A stretch of DNA of 64,000 nucleotides from Cliona cf. orientalis (GCA_963930775.1 OZ005696.1:930001-994000), one strand, 5' to 3'. Numbered from the stretch's first letter, positions 10,954 to 24,865 are shown. Made by a program: numbers and translations. The notes: generated by a model from the sequence alone, not told the origin.

Positions 10954-11139
10954 CTTTCAGGTTACATACAGTATAATTATATTACCATAGTGTTAGTCTA
11001 GCAGCATGATCTCGTTCTTAAAAATAATATTATTTGAGTAAGACTGCATGTGCATGATAATACTAAACTAGACTATACTAGATTATATTATATGAATGGT
11101 GACAATTATGGCATTCTAACAATGATAAAATTGGCAAGC

Positions 11140-11345
11140 TCAAATACATGGTCAAACTTGAGTCAGATATATGGTCAAACTCAAATATGTGGTCAAAATT
11201 GTTGCCGATATATTATGTTCAAAGTCAAATATATGGTCAAATTTTATATGATCAAACTCAAATACATGGTCAAACGTAAGTTATGGTCATTTTGCACTTC
11301 ACCATGTATTTGAGCTACTGAATGCCCATATATGGTCAAACATAC
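11140..11345. repeat. Degenerate minisatellite of ATGGTCAAAC-type units
   Basis: Units resembling ATATGGTCAAACTCAAATA recur at about 20-30 bp spacing, with slight variation (ACATGGTCAAAC, ATGTGGTCAAAA, ATATGGTCAAA). A nearby reverse-orientation unit (CATGTATTTGAGCT) is also present. Confidence 0.65.
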
Positions 11346-12228
11346 AGCAAATATAATATTATCTCCCCAGTAGCAATTTACTTTTCTGTGGTTATGAGGT
11401 AATTATAGTGTAATTATGATGAAACCTATGGTGTAATCTCTTAGGTAATCTATGAGGTAATTATGAGAAAATTCAGGGCCTCGCTGGAGCCTTTCTGGGA
11501 CTTGAAAATCAGTAAATATGTAGAGTATCTTACGCGTGTATCCAGCGAATAGATTACAAGCTGAGCGCTACTTTCTCTGAGAAGTACTGTTGGTTGAACT
11601 TCACGTGTTTTCTTGGCTTACGTAATGCCATGGATAAATAAAGCTAGCCTTGCGCTATATATAGCACGCATCACTGCCACAAGGGGCTGGCCCGCGCGCG
11701 ACTGCAGCAGCGTGACCAACCTGAACTTCGGAAGGAATACTGTGTTGTCGAGTTCGTCTCTATGATTGAAGAATCGAAACTTGTCGCTATCAAGGTTGAC
11801 AGTCGATCTTAGACGCCATCTCCATGATTTCTGGGGCCAGCATCGATCGATGTGTACGCATTCTATTGACGACCTTTTACCACATGCACCATTACACTGT
11901 GCAGCTACTGGGGAGATGGTCAAGTGTTCATTATTATGGTCAAGAAGATCCCCTTACATAATAGTCATGGATATGACGTATATATTAGTTAATTGGACCG
12001 ACGTGACATCAACAGAATCATAGCCAGAATCCGCGTTCGCAAATAAAATTCACAATCGTGCGCATTCTGTGCACAAACATGTACCCACGATCCCACCTTA
12101 TGTAGTCTCGTTCACGGATCTGCCCCCTTTAGGGCGGAGTCTGGGAACTTAACCATCTCGCTCCTACATGAGAGGGCTGGCGCGCGAGGCTAGGTACAAC
12201 CGGACATTGTATAATTTTATGGCAAGCA

Positions 12229-12581
12229 TGCAGGGTATATATTTCAAGGGGGGGCAAGGGGGGGCTTTTGCCCCCCCCTGGAAACTTGGTTGCCCCCCCT
12301 AGAAATTTGTTGGTCATCAAAGAGAGAGAGATGTAGCTGCATAATATAACATAAAAGCTTGTTGTCATCATCATCATAATTATATGCTCTCAGAAGCTAC
12401 CAGGAGCAATCTCAGGAGTTGTAAAATTAAAAATTTTCCTGGGGGAGCATGCCCCCAGACCCCACTAGATGGGCGTGCTTATGCACGCACTGTGCTGATT
12501 CTTTCCATTTGCCCCCCCTAATATTTGGGAGCTAAGCATTTGCCCCCCCTGGAGCAAAATCCTGAAATAAACCCTGAGCAT
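12229..12581. mobile_element. hAT-like MITE with CAGGG...CCCTG ends
   Basis: The left terminus CAGGGTATATATTTCAAGGG and the right terminus (reverse complement CAGGGTTTATTTCAGG) are inverted repeats, both followed inside by G/C-rich blocks (GGGGGGCAAGGGGGG and TTTGCCCCCCC). Directly outside each end is AGCATG, a likely 6-bp target duplication, where canonical hAT duplications are 8 bp. There is no transposase frame. The CAGGG end is the basis for the hAT suggestion. Confidence 0.6.
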
Positions 12582-12650
12582 GAATGAAACTACTAGCTAT
12601 TCACGTACTATAAATATTGTATCCTACTGCACCTGGTGTGTCTTATCTGG

Positions 12651-12738
12651 GCTAGCCTTATCCCCCCAGGCCCTCTTTTGATCTCCCAGCATTTATTACG
12701 GAAGATAGAGAGAGGGCCTGGGGACACGGCTAGCTCAG
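12651..12738. repeat. Imperfect hairpin repeat (GCTAGCC...CCAGGCCCTC)
   Basis: The left arm GCTAGCC..CCCCCAGGCCCTCT is mirrored by AGAGGGCCTGGGG..GGCTAGC on the right with a short loop. It is probably a dispersed short element. A hairpin at 29999-30045 is built in a similar way with GCCTCGTG arms. Confidence 0.55.
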
Positions 12739-13156
12739 CTAATTTCATTCATTAGACGAGGTGGGAGGTGACTAAACAAAAATCCCATAAAGGATACATA
12801 CCCCGAATAACTGACAGAGGCCTGTGTACCCAAGTATCAATTATTCGGAGAGTCCACTGTAGATAGGTCAACAAATCACCCAAAATCTAGAAATGCCTAT
12901 TATACTCCAACTATACAATGGGTAAATCCCTGCTACTGCATAGACACTATAGCTATGGGGTGCCGTTTGTGTCAAAATTCATTGTTGGTAGGCATTTAGA
13001 AAAGTCAGAGGATTTACGAAAGTAGTGGACATTTACGTAAATCACATTATTCACTGACCTGTTTACATGGACACATCAGAATGTACATGTACCACCCCCC
13101 AGCTGCCCCTCAAGGCAAACACACCATGATCAATTATTGCTGCCTCTATTGTACTG

Positions 13157-13162
13157 TTTATT
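13157..13162 (-). terminator. AP3D1 polyadenylation signal
   Basis: AATAAA on the minus strand, about 20 bases past the predicted AP3D1 stop codon. Confidence 0.6.
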
Positions 13163-13179
13163 ATGTTATCATTATAATA

Positions 13180-13564
13180 TTATGGCTTGAGCAGGTACTG
13201 TGGGATTGGTCACAGAAGGTATCAAATAGAGGTCCCATATCAAATTAATTACCTCAGCCAAGTATGTAACTACAAAAGAAAGCTAAGCTCACCAAGCTCT
13301 TGACAAGGAGGCAGATGTGATGGTTGGATATGGAGGAGCCATAGAGAGAGGCACTCTCCTCAATGTGCTCCACGATGCCAAGATGGAGGCCAGCTGCAAT
13401 GGCCGACAGGGCACTGCCAAAGTCACCTGTGTTGGACAGCTGCACCTTGATGGTCTGTTTGTCAGTGAGGGTACCACCACCCAGCAGGGAGGCAAACTGC
13501 TGCCTGGAAAGACACACAAAAATAATACCAAGGGTTTATAGACTCCTTGACAGGGCTTCATTGT

Positions 13565-13599
<35 letters not shown>

Positions 13600-16500
13600 A
13601 CTTATGAAACTACATGACATTATAGTATTATCACACACATAAAAGCAAAGACTTTTGTTATTATGGTATATACCCTAGCAAGGTTCATGTCACAAAATGG
13701 CAAAACCAGGAATCATATAATTATATGTATATACGTGGGGGTGATCGCCACTGATGGGGGACTAATCCTCTCCCTTTCCAAGAAATGAAACATGCACCTC
13801 ATACTACACCTGTAGGCGTAACAATGGTCTATGAAAAGAATGTGGTGTTATGTTTCTTGGTCTCACATGGATAGCTATATGTACAATATACATGTGTGTA
13901 CACATCCCACTCCCACTACACAAACAATAAATCCCTAATAATAGCACACTGCAAAGTGACTTACTGTGCACAGGGCACTGGGCAGATGAAGGCAGAGCAT
14001 GGCAGCTGGACCTTGAAGTCAATCTTCTCCCCACTGGTCCCCTGCTCTGACTTGACCATGTAGGTGAGCGTCCCTCTCAGCTTCTGGGGCATCAAGAAGC
14101 TCTGGACATAGAAGGTGAACTGACACTCATTGGCCTGGCCTGGGGGTAGCTGGAAGGGAACCTTGATACCTTCATGAGCTGAGGTGCCCATCTAGAGGGG
14201 AGTAAAACGAGACAATGAAAGAGTCTTATTGAGTAATTAAAAGATGGGCATTGTAAAAACTACAAATAATATTATTATTATACTTGGTACAACAAATAAT
14301 TATACAATGCATATGATCATAAACAGATGTCTACTCCTACTAGGCAAGATCTTATCAAGTGATGTTACTTCTCAAGAAAATAGACAATTTTGGTATGGAA
14401 AGTAGGAAAGTGTATTTAGCATAATTTATAGCAAGACATACTGGTCTGTCCAGTTTTGTGTTGAGGGAGTCTAGGACATTGAAGTCAAGGGACACCAGCT
14501 GGTTGGCAGTTTGGTTACTGGAGAGAAAGAGAACAATCGTTAACATAGCTCTAAAGATAAAAAGTGGAGACTCACTGAAAGATGACAGCAACAGTCACTT
14601 GTTGACTGAACAGTGGGTTGGCCCTCACTTCATAAGTCTGAAAGAGAGGGGAGAGAGAGAGAGAGAGAGGTCACATCAAACACGAAACTTAAAAATCATA
14701 TACACAAACAATCTACATGTATGCTTGTGTCAACTTGCACAGTTGCTAGGGGCACAGTGGGGAACCAGCAGGTGGCAGTTGTACACATGTACATTTCCCC
14801 ACAACTTACATTCTTGGCTCCCACAAAAATTAACGATAGTACACACTGAGGTACTAGTATACTGTGTGTAGTTATGTACCTACAATGGCTTATCGACAAC
14901 CCCTGGGTACCTACCATCTTTAGGTTTTCGTCCTCTGCCAGCACCTGGAACCGTGATACTGGCTCCTGCTTCTGCTGTGAGCCCATGTCAAGGTCAAAGA
15001 GTTCAGCTGCTCCTCCCCCTCCCCCTCCTCCGCTGGCCCCGCCCCCTGTCCCTGTCTCACTCGGCTGGTCATCCTCTACTGCGGCAGCTGCTGCCTTCTT
15101 TGACTTCTTACTGCTCTTCTTCTCTCTCTTGCCCTGAGCAGAAAAATTAATAATGATGTACATGCATACTGGAAATAGGCAAACTTGGGACAAATATTAA
15201 AATTTAGATATTAATCCATGGTAAAAAGCTAATAGTGCCCTCTTTCCTTAAGTTTCAAGAGGGTGCATTTGAAATTCATTTAGCACAGATAGTACAAAAA
15301 TTAATGACAAATCTCATGATTTACTTTCTCTCCCTTTTTCTTTCTCCTCTTTCCCTCCTCCTCCTCCCTAGCCTCCCCACCCTCTTCACCCTCAGGCTCA
15401 TCCATCACTGTACTAATGACAGGGGCAACCTCCGGTGTAGGCTCCACCTTAGCTCTGCCCTTTTTCTTTGATCTCTTCTTTGAAGATGTCTTGGTGGGTG
15501 TGTCCTCAGTAGTTGTGGCAGCTGCTGGTTCAGTGGATGTGGTCTGCTTCGCTGGAGTGGCATCCGTCGATAACCAAAACTCCAAGTCATCAATATCACC
15601 TGATACATGTAGCACAAAGGCACGAAAAAATGTAAAGTTAATTAGACATTCTCCATATAAGGTAATCCATATAAAAATATTGTGATTATGTTCACCAGCT
15701 ATATATACTTGATCAAAATTTGAGGGGTCCAATAAAAATTTCCTATCCATAAAATTGAGCCCCTCAAAAATTTCCAGCTATATTATGGTATGTAAGCTCA
15801 CCTTCTTTCTTTACTTCCCTGGCAGGGCTCTTCTTCCTCGGTGACTCAGTCTTTGCGGCGAGGGCAGCTGCAGGTGCTGGTGATGTCTCCCTCGAGCCAA
15901 TGTCAATCAGCGATGGCCCCTCATCCTCCTTCCCTCCACCCTGCTCCTCATCTTCAATGGCAGCTGCTGTCTTCTTGCTTCTCTTCTTTTTCTTTCTCTT
16001 ACCCTCTCCTTTCTCCTCGCTGCCTGCTTCCTCCACATCTTCTCCCTGTAAAGGGTTAAAATTGAGGCAGAAAGGGGTTAAACTAATCGGTACCATACAT
16101 GTACAAATAGTGAATATGATCTTATTTTGCTACTTATCTCAAGCCACTCGGAATAGCTAAAGTACTAATCTACCTTCTTTTTCTTCTTTCTCTTATCTTT
16201 CTTCTTGGGCTGATAAAAGGAAAATGAAGAAAATGATAAAGTTGTCGATAGGTTCAATTGTTCACTCACTTCCTCTTCCTCCGTTGCCATGGCAGCAGAG
16301 GGGACGATCCTGTGCTGACGAACTGGCAGTACCTCATCATCTCTCAGCGGCCTACAAACAACGATAAAATTTCAGCACCAACTCATAGCAGCAAAATGCA
16401 TTCTATACGCATTGACAGTAAATTTCTATGCATACTCGATGCATTACAGATATTTTTTGTTCCTCAAAATATCTACTGACATAATTACACATGTACACTC

Positions 16501-18584
16501 GATCCACTCACATGTCGAGGTTTTGGTCGAGTGCCTTGGAAAGGTCGTCGACCTTTGCGTCGTTGGCCTTGCTCTCTTCGTCCGAGGCCAACGCCCCCTC
16601 CGGCATCTCCCCCATGCTCGTGTCGACAACTGGGCGGGGCACATGCTCCTCCTCATCGCTGCTATTGCCACGGCGACCCTTCTTCCCACGCCTCTTCTTT
16701 TTCTTCTTCTTAGTCGCTGGAGACATCTTGGGCTCCTCTGAAAGACGAAAAATTGTACAATGTCAAATTTTTAAAAAGCTCATCTTTTTAATCTATAAAT
16801 CTTAGGGAAATCAACTCAGTACCAAGGTGCCGTATCAACACTGCATTTTATTTCAACCCCACTATTCTATTTGGTTACATAGGTAAAGGTCGTCGAGTGA
16901 AAAAGTGTCCAGACAATGGGTAAAAGAGCATGTGTGCACATAAAGAGACCTACCAATAATCAGTCCAATTCCCAGTTCCAGTTTCTGGACAGGTATCTTG
17001 CTTGTGTCGATGGCGGTGAGGCCCGAGGACTCCGTCAGACCAGTGGACTCCCCTGCCCTCCCTCCTCCTCCCCCTCCACTAGCCCTGGAGGAGGAGGCGG
17101 CCGACGGCTTCAGGTAGTGGGGATTGCTAAGCTGGTCCTGGAGACGCTGCTCACGACGCTGAGTCAGCAAAAATAGACACAGCAATCATAATTTGCTTCA
17201 AAAATAGAATTGGAAATATTAACTTCGGCGGCCAATTCAGTCCCCAAATTCCCATCGCAAAAGTATTGGTGGATTTATATTTTGGTGGTCAGGCTGCCAA
17301 ATTTCTAACTACACGATATGATCATATGACTTACTTTCTTCATCTCTTCCTCTTCCTCCTGCTCCTGCTTGCTCCTCTTCTTTCGCTTCTTCTTACCCTT
17401 CGGAGAGCCAGTGGGGGAGTGGCTAGTGTCACCATAGGCCCCGCCCCCAGACACTCCGCCCAACCCTCCGCCCCCTGACGGGAGGAGGAAGGAGAGGTTG
17501 TCGTCCTTGTTGTCTTCTTCACTCTCAGAGGGAGGCTCATAGATCCACTTGTCCAGGTCAAGCCTAAGATAGAGATAATCCATTTCGTTCGATGACGACC
17601 CTTACCTAGTCGAACTCTGAGTGTAGGTAAAGGTCGTCGAACAACAAGGCTTGCAATCATGGGTAAATGTCTCCCTCTCCCCACCCTAACCCCTTCTCTC
17701 TTCCTCTCTCTGACTCACCCTTCTGGCACTGGGACCTTCTTCTGAGCCTTTGCAGCCACTGGGTTTAGGTCTCCCTCAAAGAGAGCCATCAGCTCATCTC
17801 CAATGGCCGCTCCCTTACTCTGTAGCTTCACAATGTACTTCATCAGCTAAAGAAAGAAGATAACCACGATAAATCACACGCTAGGAAGCAATGAAACTAT
17901 CACATGGCGCTCTAGTAGAGTTAGGCTAATATCAATACAGATATAAATGATGTGAAGGCCTCCATCTACATGTATATGAACCAGCACGCACACATTATGG
18001 TATATATAGCTCATAATTTAATTTTCTTTACCTGCAGTATGCAGCAGGCTCTCTCCTGGACCTCGAGGTCTCCACTCTGGATGAAGACAGGCAGTTTCTC
18101 CACCAGCATACCACCAACCTCTTCAAGAGCCTCTGAGGTACCCTGGGAAGGAGAGAGAAGAGAGAAAGCACTCATTATGACAACACTTTGCGCAAAACAA
18201 ATTAACAATGAAAATTTTACGAAATACGGTACTTTAAAGCATACACACATAACACTTACTTCAGCCTCTGCCTTTACGAGGATGCTGGCATAGAGCTTGA
18301 CGATGTTCTGGACAAACACGGCCTGGATGTGCGGAGGGAGGGCTACCACCTTGGGGTTGAGGAGGCTGTCCAGAGTCGATCGAGGGTCGGTCAGGTGCTC
18401 GGAGAACTCGCCAACGATCCAGGAAGCTGCATAGAGCACCTCACAGATGCCATGGTTCTGGGTGGTGCCAGTGAACAGGTGGGTGTTCTCCAAAATGGTC
18501 GACTAAAAGAGAAATGAAAAGAATTATACAGTACATCACTATTATAATTTTTGAGTATCTAATCAAGAGAGAGAGAGAGAGAGA

Positions 18585-18673
<89 letters not shown>

Positions 18674-21118
18674 AGGGAGAAAGGGATGAAGGCGAAGGAG
18701 AAAGAGGAAGACGCACCATCTGCCTGATAGCGAAAGGTCGGACATCTTTGACCCTGATGGACACGTCGAGCATCTGAGAGGCAATGAGCTTTCCATGACG
18801 AGTCCCCTCAAACTTGGTCATCTCAACCAGCACAGTGATATACCTGGACAGACAGAGAGGGTGTGGCCAGTAAATCATGTGACTTAATATAAACCAAGGA
18901 ATCACTAGCGAATGGTCAAAAAGACCTTAAGAATACAATTATAGCAGCTCAAAAATAACATTTTTTGCAATTCAAAACAATTCTAAGTTCCTCTATATTC
19001 ACACTCGTGTTATTTCTTGGCTTTGACTTACCACTCAAAGTTAGTGATGTACTGGTAGTTGTTCTGTGAGCAGATGAGGATTATCTTCGAGAGCACCTCA
19101 TCTCTGTAGCTGGCGCTCTCCGAGTCGTCCATGTGAGTCATCAGCTTCTTGGTGATCTCCATGAGGTTCTTCTTGCTCACCATGCCAGCGATCAGGTCCA
19201 GCGCTCGGAGACGGATGGAGTCGTCGCGATCATCAAGGCACTCCACGACAAGGTCCCTGCAGAGGGTAAGAGGAAAGAGCAGATGAAATCAAATATACAT
19301 GTATTATCATAATTTCGTTTGTAAAAGTTTGTGCTAAAAATTTCGCATACCATACTTAATCTAATACAACACATGGAAAAAAGTAACTTCAATTTTGAAA
19401 AAACGCGCATTTTTCTGGTAATGGTCATCAATCGCTCTATACAAAAACATTATGAGAATTCGTAAAATGCTAATTTCTTGCATTAAATTGGATCATGCAT
19501 CATATTCGATTATTAACTATGGTATTAATATTTCTATCAACATCAAATGCTGAGCACTGTCAAAGACTTACTTGTGTTGCTGAATGACCTTAGGCTGGTG
19601 TTCAAGTATCTTAGCCATGGCCAGCAATCCGAGGTACTTCAGGTTCTGATCGGCATCCTCTATGAACAGCCTCAGCTTAGAGACGCAGAGCTGGATGGAG
19701 GCGGTGTGGTGGGGAATCCCCACGATCACCGTGGAAACGCACTCGTAGAGCAGTGACATCGCCGTGGTGCTGTGGATGAGGTTGGTGAGCGGCTCGATCA
19801 GCTTCTTGCCAAGACGGGGCTCAAGAGGGGTCAGAGATCCAAACTGAGGGAGAAAAGAAAAAAAAATCACATTTGACTGTCGTACAAGATCATAGAAGTA
19901 ATCATGCATCTAATTTTCACTAAATCTTTGGGGCACAATGTATAGCTATATTCCTGAAGCCTAAAGAAACTATACATATAGCTGACCAGTGTTAATACAA
20001 TGGTTTTTGGCAGTTTGAGAATGTCATGGTAACTAACCAGTTTGATGATCTTGATGAGCATCCAGTTGTTGGTAGAGTTGGTCATCAGTTTGAAGAAGAT
20101 TGGAGCCAGTGAGAGGTAGTTCCGAGGATTCTTGCGAGCCAACTCACAGATCACACTCACTGAGGCACTCTGAACTCCTGCACAGAGTTTGGGGGGGGGG
20201 GGGGGGGGGGGGGATATAGTCACGTTCATGTATTTTATCATTATTGGTTGATACAAAAATTATTACACTCCATGGCATGCATGATTGGTAAGGATCGTCA
20301 TCACATGATACACAATGGGTATGTAATTCGGTAATGGTCGTCAATGCCTGCACGAGTTCGGTAATGGTCATCATAAAAATTGGTGCACACTACTAACCAG
20401 GGTCAGGGTCCTCGAGCCTCTCCTTGAGACGAGGGAACGCCGGGCGGAGGGCATCAGGAAACTTGACGAAGACCTTGTACATGGTGAGGATACCCTTCTT
20501 CCTCAGGTAGGGCCTGCTGGATGACATCAGCGTCAGAACGTCATTGGCCAGATCCCTAGCAAAGCAGGAGACAGGGAGAGGGAGAGAAAAAATGACACAA
20601 AAGTACTAAACATGTAATAAAGTTAGCCGATATTATATAAATTTAATGGCAAGATATTCGTTGAAAACGGTACCTGCTGGAATGCTTAGACGCCACTTAA
20701 AAAATTTGTACATGTAACATTTAATACAATTAGGCCTATTAAGAGTTATCCGCTGACAGCAATTAACCAGCACTTCATATACAGCACCTACACCATGTAT
20801 GCTTACACTAAATTTGCTAAGTTATGCATATTGTACATGTACATCCACAAAAATATGGCAACTAAAGTAAAGGAGAGTCATACAAGGGCATACGTAACAA
20901 TATACATGCACATGTACATGTAGTCTCGTATTTGTACATGTACCTTGCCAAGTCAGGAGTCATGAAGCAGGCCAGGCCATTGAGGGCAAGGCTCGAGTCG
21001 TACTGGTTGTGGCTGGAGATATCCTTACGAATCATGTTTGTGGTCAGCATCACTACATCCAAACTATCATGGAAACACTGAGTGGCAGCCAGGTAGCCAA
21101 TACGCTGAGGGAGAGAGG

Positions 21119-21160
<42 letters not shown>

Positions 21161-22114
21161 AAAAAAGGAGGGTGGGGGGAGAAAGAGGGAGGAGAGGTGA
21201 GAGAGAACACAATCATGACCAACTTCAGAAGCTGGATAGAAAACTTTACCTTGCAAGTGAACTTTGTGGAGCTCATGACCTCGATGATGTTGAAGGCAGC
21301 CCAGGTGATGTCATAGCCCAACATTTGTAGCTGCGTTGGGAGGTCAATAAAATGCAAAAAGGAAACGTTAGGTTCAGCCACTGAAGGTGCAAGCCAAAAT
21401 GTATGATAAAATTCTGCTACTATGAAGCTCAAAGCTGGCCAAAAATGAATTAGTGAATGTACAATGGCTATAGCACAGCTGTGTTGAAGTGCAGTGAGCC
21501 AATCATTGAAGAAAGAAAGAAAGAAAGGGGTTAAACATGAAATCCATGAGGGGTTAAGTGTGAAATACGTAGCCAAGACGTGTGCACCACTATTGTACAA
21601 GAGACAATGGAGTGTGTAGAGAACAATGATCACATGACACTGTGCAGAATAGAAATGTGGGTGGAGCTTAGACACAATAAATTGTCCATGAATGAGAGAA
21701 AATTGATTAGCTTACAATAAATTATGGACTTTGAACTTACATAAGTGAGCTTGGAGACAGCATTTGCCTTGGTGGAGAGGTTCTCCTGTTTCAGCTCTTT
21801 CTTGATCTCCGTCATACACTGAGAGATGTACTGGTGCTAAAAAAAAAGAAAGGAGAGAGAGAAAAAATAGAGAATTATTGTTTTTTTTATAGAGTGGCTA
21901 AGGTAGGGGACGATTCATCAAAAATTGCGGTCCAAAAAGATTTTACTGATGCAAAGACAAAAATATACTTCAATCAGCTTATAGGCCAAATTAGTAAAAA
22001 AAAAAATTTTTTTGAACAGCTGCATGGGTTGTAATTAAATTTCGATCATCATACCTCATTTGCTTTGTGAGCCCTTATACCTCTCACGAGGTCGCTCAGC
22101 GTCTTCTCGAACAT
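13180..22114 (-). CDS. AP3D1: AP-3 complex subunit delta-1
   Basis: This is the large delta subunit of the AP-3 adaptor, which sorts cargo from endosomes to lysosomes and related organelles. Twenty-five exons join in frame to 1303 residues: 22114-22055, 21836-21741, 21330-21250, 21104-20944, 20555-20398, 20177-20038, 19843-19572, 19256-19032, 18843-18717, 18502-18260, 18142-18032, 17846-17719, 17563-17335, 17158-16954, 16737-16512, 16351-16270, 16209-16174, 16045-15802, 15599-15325, 15133-14915, 14637-14576, 14517-14442, 14191-13965, 13503-13293 and 13197-13180. The N-terminal half is a HEAT-like trunk with near-identical blocks such as KKLIEPLTNLIHSTTAMSLL and MVSKKNLMEI. A long Lys/Glu/Gly-rich hinge follows, then a C-terminal ear ending HHICLLVK. 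The last exon adds only YLLKP. The hinge is longer than in vertebrates, where total length is about 1150. Confidence 0.95.
13564..13598. repeat. Poly-G tract in an AP3D1 intron
   Basis: About 35 consecutive G, within the intron between AP3D1 exons 23 and 24. On the transcribed strand it is a poly-C run. Confidence 0.9.
18566..18680. repeat. (GA)n microsatellite in an AP3D1 intron
   Basis: A GA run of about 110 bp with AAA interruptions. On the AP3D1 transcript it is a CT-rich stretch upstream of the exon 10 acceptor. Confidence 0.9.
20191..20212. repeat. Poly-G tract in an AP3D1 intron
   Basis: About 21 G, just upstream (in transcript direction) of the exon 6 acceptor, so it reads as poly-C in the pyrimidine tract. 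Confidence 0.85.
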
Positions 22115-22414
22115 CTATCCTCTCCTTCGACTGCAGTGGGTCTAGACAAAGACGATCAGCAACAGAGACAGCAATCACAAATCAGCCACGTAGCTAGCTG
22201 TACACGTAGGTTGAAGGACCCTCCTTCCTTTTCGTCAAGAACCATGTGACCACAAATAGGTCATGTGAAAATCACAAGGGCTCGTGTTGGCGGCGCGCGC
22301 GTCCAATTAAAAATTATTCATGACCGTCACGTCGACCTCGCGCTAGCGCTGAACACTCAGAAGTTGCTGTAGCCATACTGTGGAGAGAGATCGAGCCGTA
22401 ATACACGCTCCAAG
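22115..22414. promoter_or_regulatory. Bidirectional promoter between AP3D1 and the ACSBG-type gene
   Basis: The start codons of the two divergent genes are 300 bp apart, so both promoters must lie here or in 5' UTRs that extend across it. The stretch holds a GC-rich core (GGCGGCGCGCGCGTCC) and no clear TATA box, which fits housekeeping initiation. Confidence 0.6.
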
Positions 22415-24865
22415 ATGCCTACGACGAAGCACTGGACCACCGAGCCGGACGCAGAGGTCAACATCAAGGTAAGAAAGGGGAGAGAGAGAGAGTACGGTAG
22501 TATTAAACTTGTTGACTTCCTGCAAATTCAATTATAAACGATCTTGTACACGAACGAGGTGAAAGAGGAGCTACTTTGTAAACGATCCACCGATCGCGTG
22601 TTAGTTTTAAGTGCTATAGTGATTCACTAAAGTAGGCGTGCAGTGGACTTTTTGTGCACCACGTGTATGAGTTAGGATAATTTTCTCCATCGCATGCTGC
22701 TAGCAAGAGCTCGGCTCGGGGCATGGGGAGATCTACAGATCTACAAAGCTTTGGCGTGGCTACCTAGGCATGCGGATTGAAACCATTGAGGGTACTTTAC
22801 TCTATCAATACTCGAAATCTCAAGCACTGCATATTTTAATATGGTCACATGCTATGTACATGACATTGTGCATAATTTTGCACCATGCAGAAGACTACCT
22901 TCATAAATCTGCTAACTTTAGGTATCTGTATGTGATCAAAAATGTAATTATAGTGCAATTGATACTGCACCTGCACTTAATTAAAGTACAGTTACCACAA
23001 GCAGCACCCTTAAAAATGCATTCTTTTTCCTGCGATAGATGACCCTGACTGGACCCGCCTCTGTACCACCCACCAATGTCTGTGAAGTCTTCAAGAAGGT
23101 CGTGAAGAAGTACCCCTCCAAGCCGGCGCTGAGAGTGAAGAGAAACGGGGAGTGGGTGACGTGGACTTTCAGACAGTATTACTTGGACGTGGCTCGAGGT
23201 GCAAAGTCCATGATTCGACTCGGACTGGAGCAACACAATGGAGTGTGTGTGCTCGGGTTCAATTCACCAGAGTGGTTTATTGGCTATCTCTGTGGAATAA
23301 TGGTAAGGCTCTCTCTCTCTCTCCCCCTCTCTCTCCCTCTGTCTCTCTCTCTCTCTCTCTCCCCCTCTCTCTCCCTCTCCCTCTCTCTCTCTCTCCCTCT
23401 CTCTCTCTGCATATTCACTATCTGTTGATGAGTTGTGTACGCCTAGCGCCTGCCTATCCTTGTGGCTGTTTCATTCAATGAATAACGGAGTGATAACTAT
23501 TGTATCTATTCATATCATTGTGGGACACCTTTCATGCTGTGTGCATGTGTTGGGTATTCATTGCATAACGTACATGTACGTGTGTGTATGTGAAATGTGC
23601 ACTGCATTAGTTGATCCATTAGTTGAAATTAATTATGCGTCACGTATTTACAGGCATGATTTGTGAACTTACAACAAACTATGTCAATTAAAAACAGCCG
23701 TTCCCCTCCCAATTCAACTGCATCATGCACCAGACTGTGCTATATGCAATAGTATGCATCGTAATAATGTCTTATATTATCGTCATACATAGGTAATGCT
23801 GATCCTCAAGCATACTCACATACTCTCTCACACCCTCACACATGCACACATCCACAACCCTCACCCCTCCCCCTTCCCTCCTTCCCAGGCTGGTGGTGTT
23901 GGCTGTGGTATCTACTCGACCAACAACCCGGAGGCGTGTCACTTCATCGCCGACAACTGCTCAGCGAACGTCATCTTTGCTGAGAACAAGAGGCAGCTGG
24001 CTAAGATACTCCAGGTAGGTCGATCGGTCAGTCAGTGTGGGGTGGGAGGTTAGCTTGAAATTACAGTGGACATTTTAGACCCAAAATATTATCCACAATT
24101 GAGTTCTTATGATTCTTTAGCGAAGTTTTATCTGACATTGTAGCAGGTCCTTCTGTATGTTTGTATTGGTAGCCATTTATTTGGTCGGCCACTGCATGCA
24201 CTAGTATCGTAGAGCTGGAGTAATTATTTGAACATGACATATTTCTCTAATCACACAATTTGTAGGCACTCTTCGGTCAATGATGTGTTAATTAACACAC
24301 TGTAACGATTATTAATGGGCATAACAGTTTTGTTATAAGCTTATATTGTCATCAGAGATTGTAAATTTGTCATAATGTACTGGTGTCACTAAGATTAGGT
24401 AGATAGGTATGTAAAATGCATGCACCTGACCTGAATTTAGCCTACGTAGTGCGTATACTCTTGGTATAATGACGAATTTGTACGGAAAAATCTTTAAGTA
24501 TAATCTTTGTAGGTGAGAGACCGTCTTCCTCAGCTGAAGGCCATTGTCCAGTATCTCCCCGGAGAGGTTGACCCAGAGCAGAGGGATCAGGGGGTACTCT
24601 CATGGGAAGAGTTTATGGACATTGGAAAGGTGAGCAAGCCGATGTACTTGTACCTTTATCTGATACTAGGCAGCTGCAGCTTTGTACTTCGCAGACGTGA
24701 TGTGTGTATGTGCCATAGTTGTGTGTGCATGTGCGGCATGTAATTATTAGTAACATTGTTGTATATGTACATGTTTTTTTTTGGAGGAACGGGTACAGCT
24801 GTGCAAGTTTGAATAACTATTGATAACTGAAGCTATTGTTATCGCTCATTCTCACTCTCCCTCCT

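Larger units (their letters stand above)
10333..13179. other. Gene-free stretch of repeats and small elements
   Basis: No coding gene is supported. Contents in order: a poly-G tract (10389-10408), GT/GA microsatellites (10703-10775), a small MITE (about 10829-10953), a minisatellite-like ATGGTCAAA repeat (11140-11345), a hAT-like MITE (12229-12581) and an imperfect hairpin (about 12651-12738). Frames over 70 codons in this stretch lack family similarity or splice support. Confidence 0.6.

Noticed and set aside
11618-11923. 101-codon minus-strand frame
   Set aside because: No recognisable domain; sits in a repeat-rich gene-free stretch.
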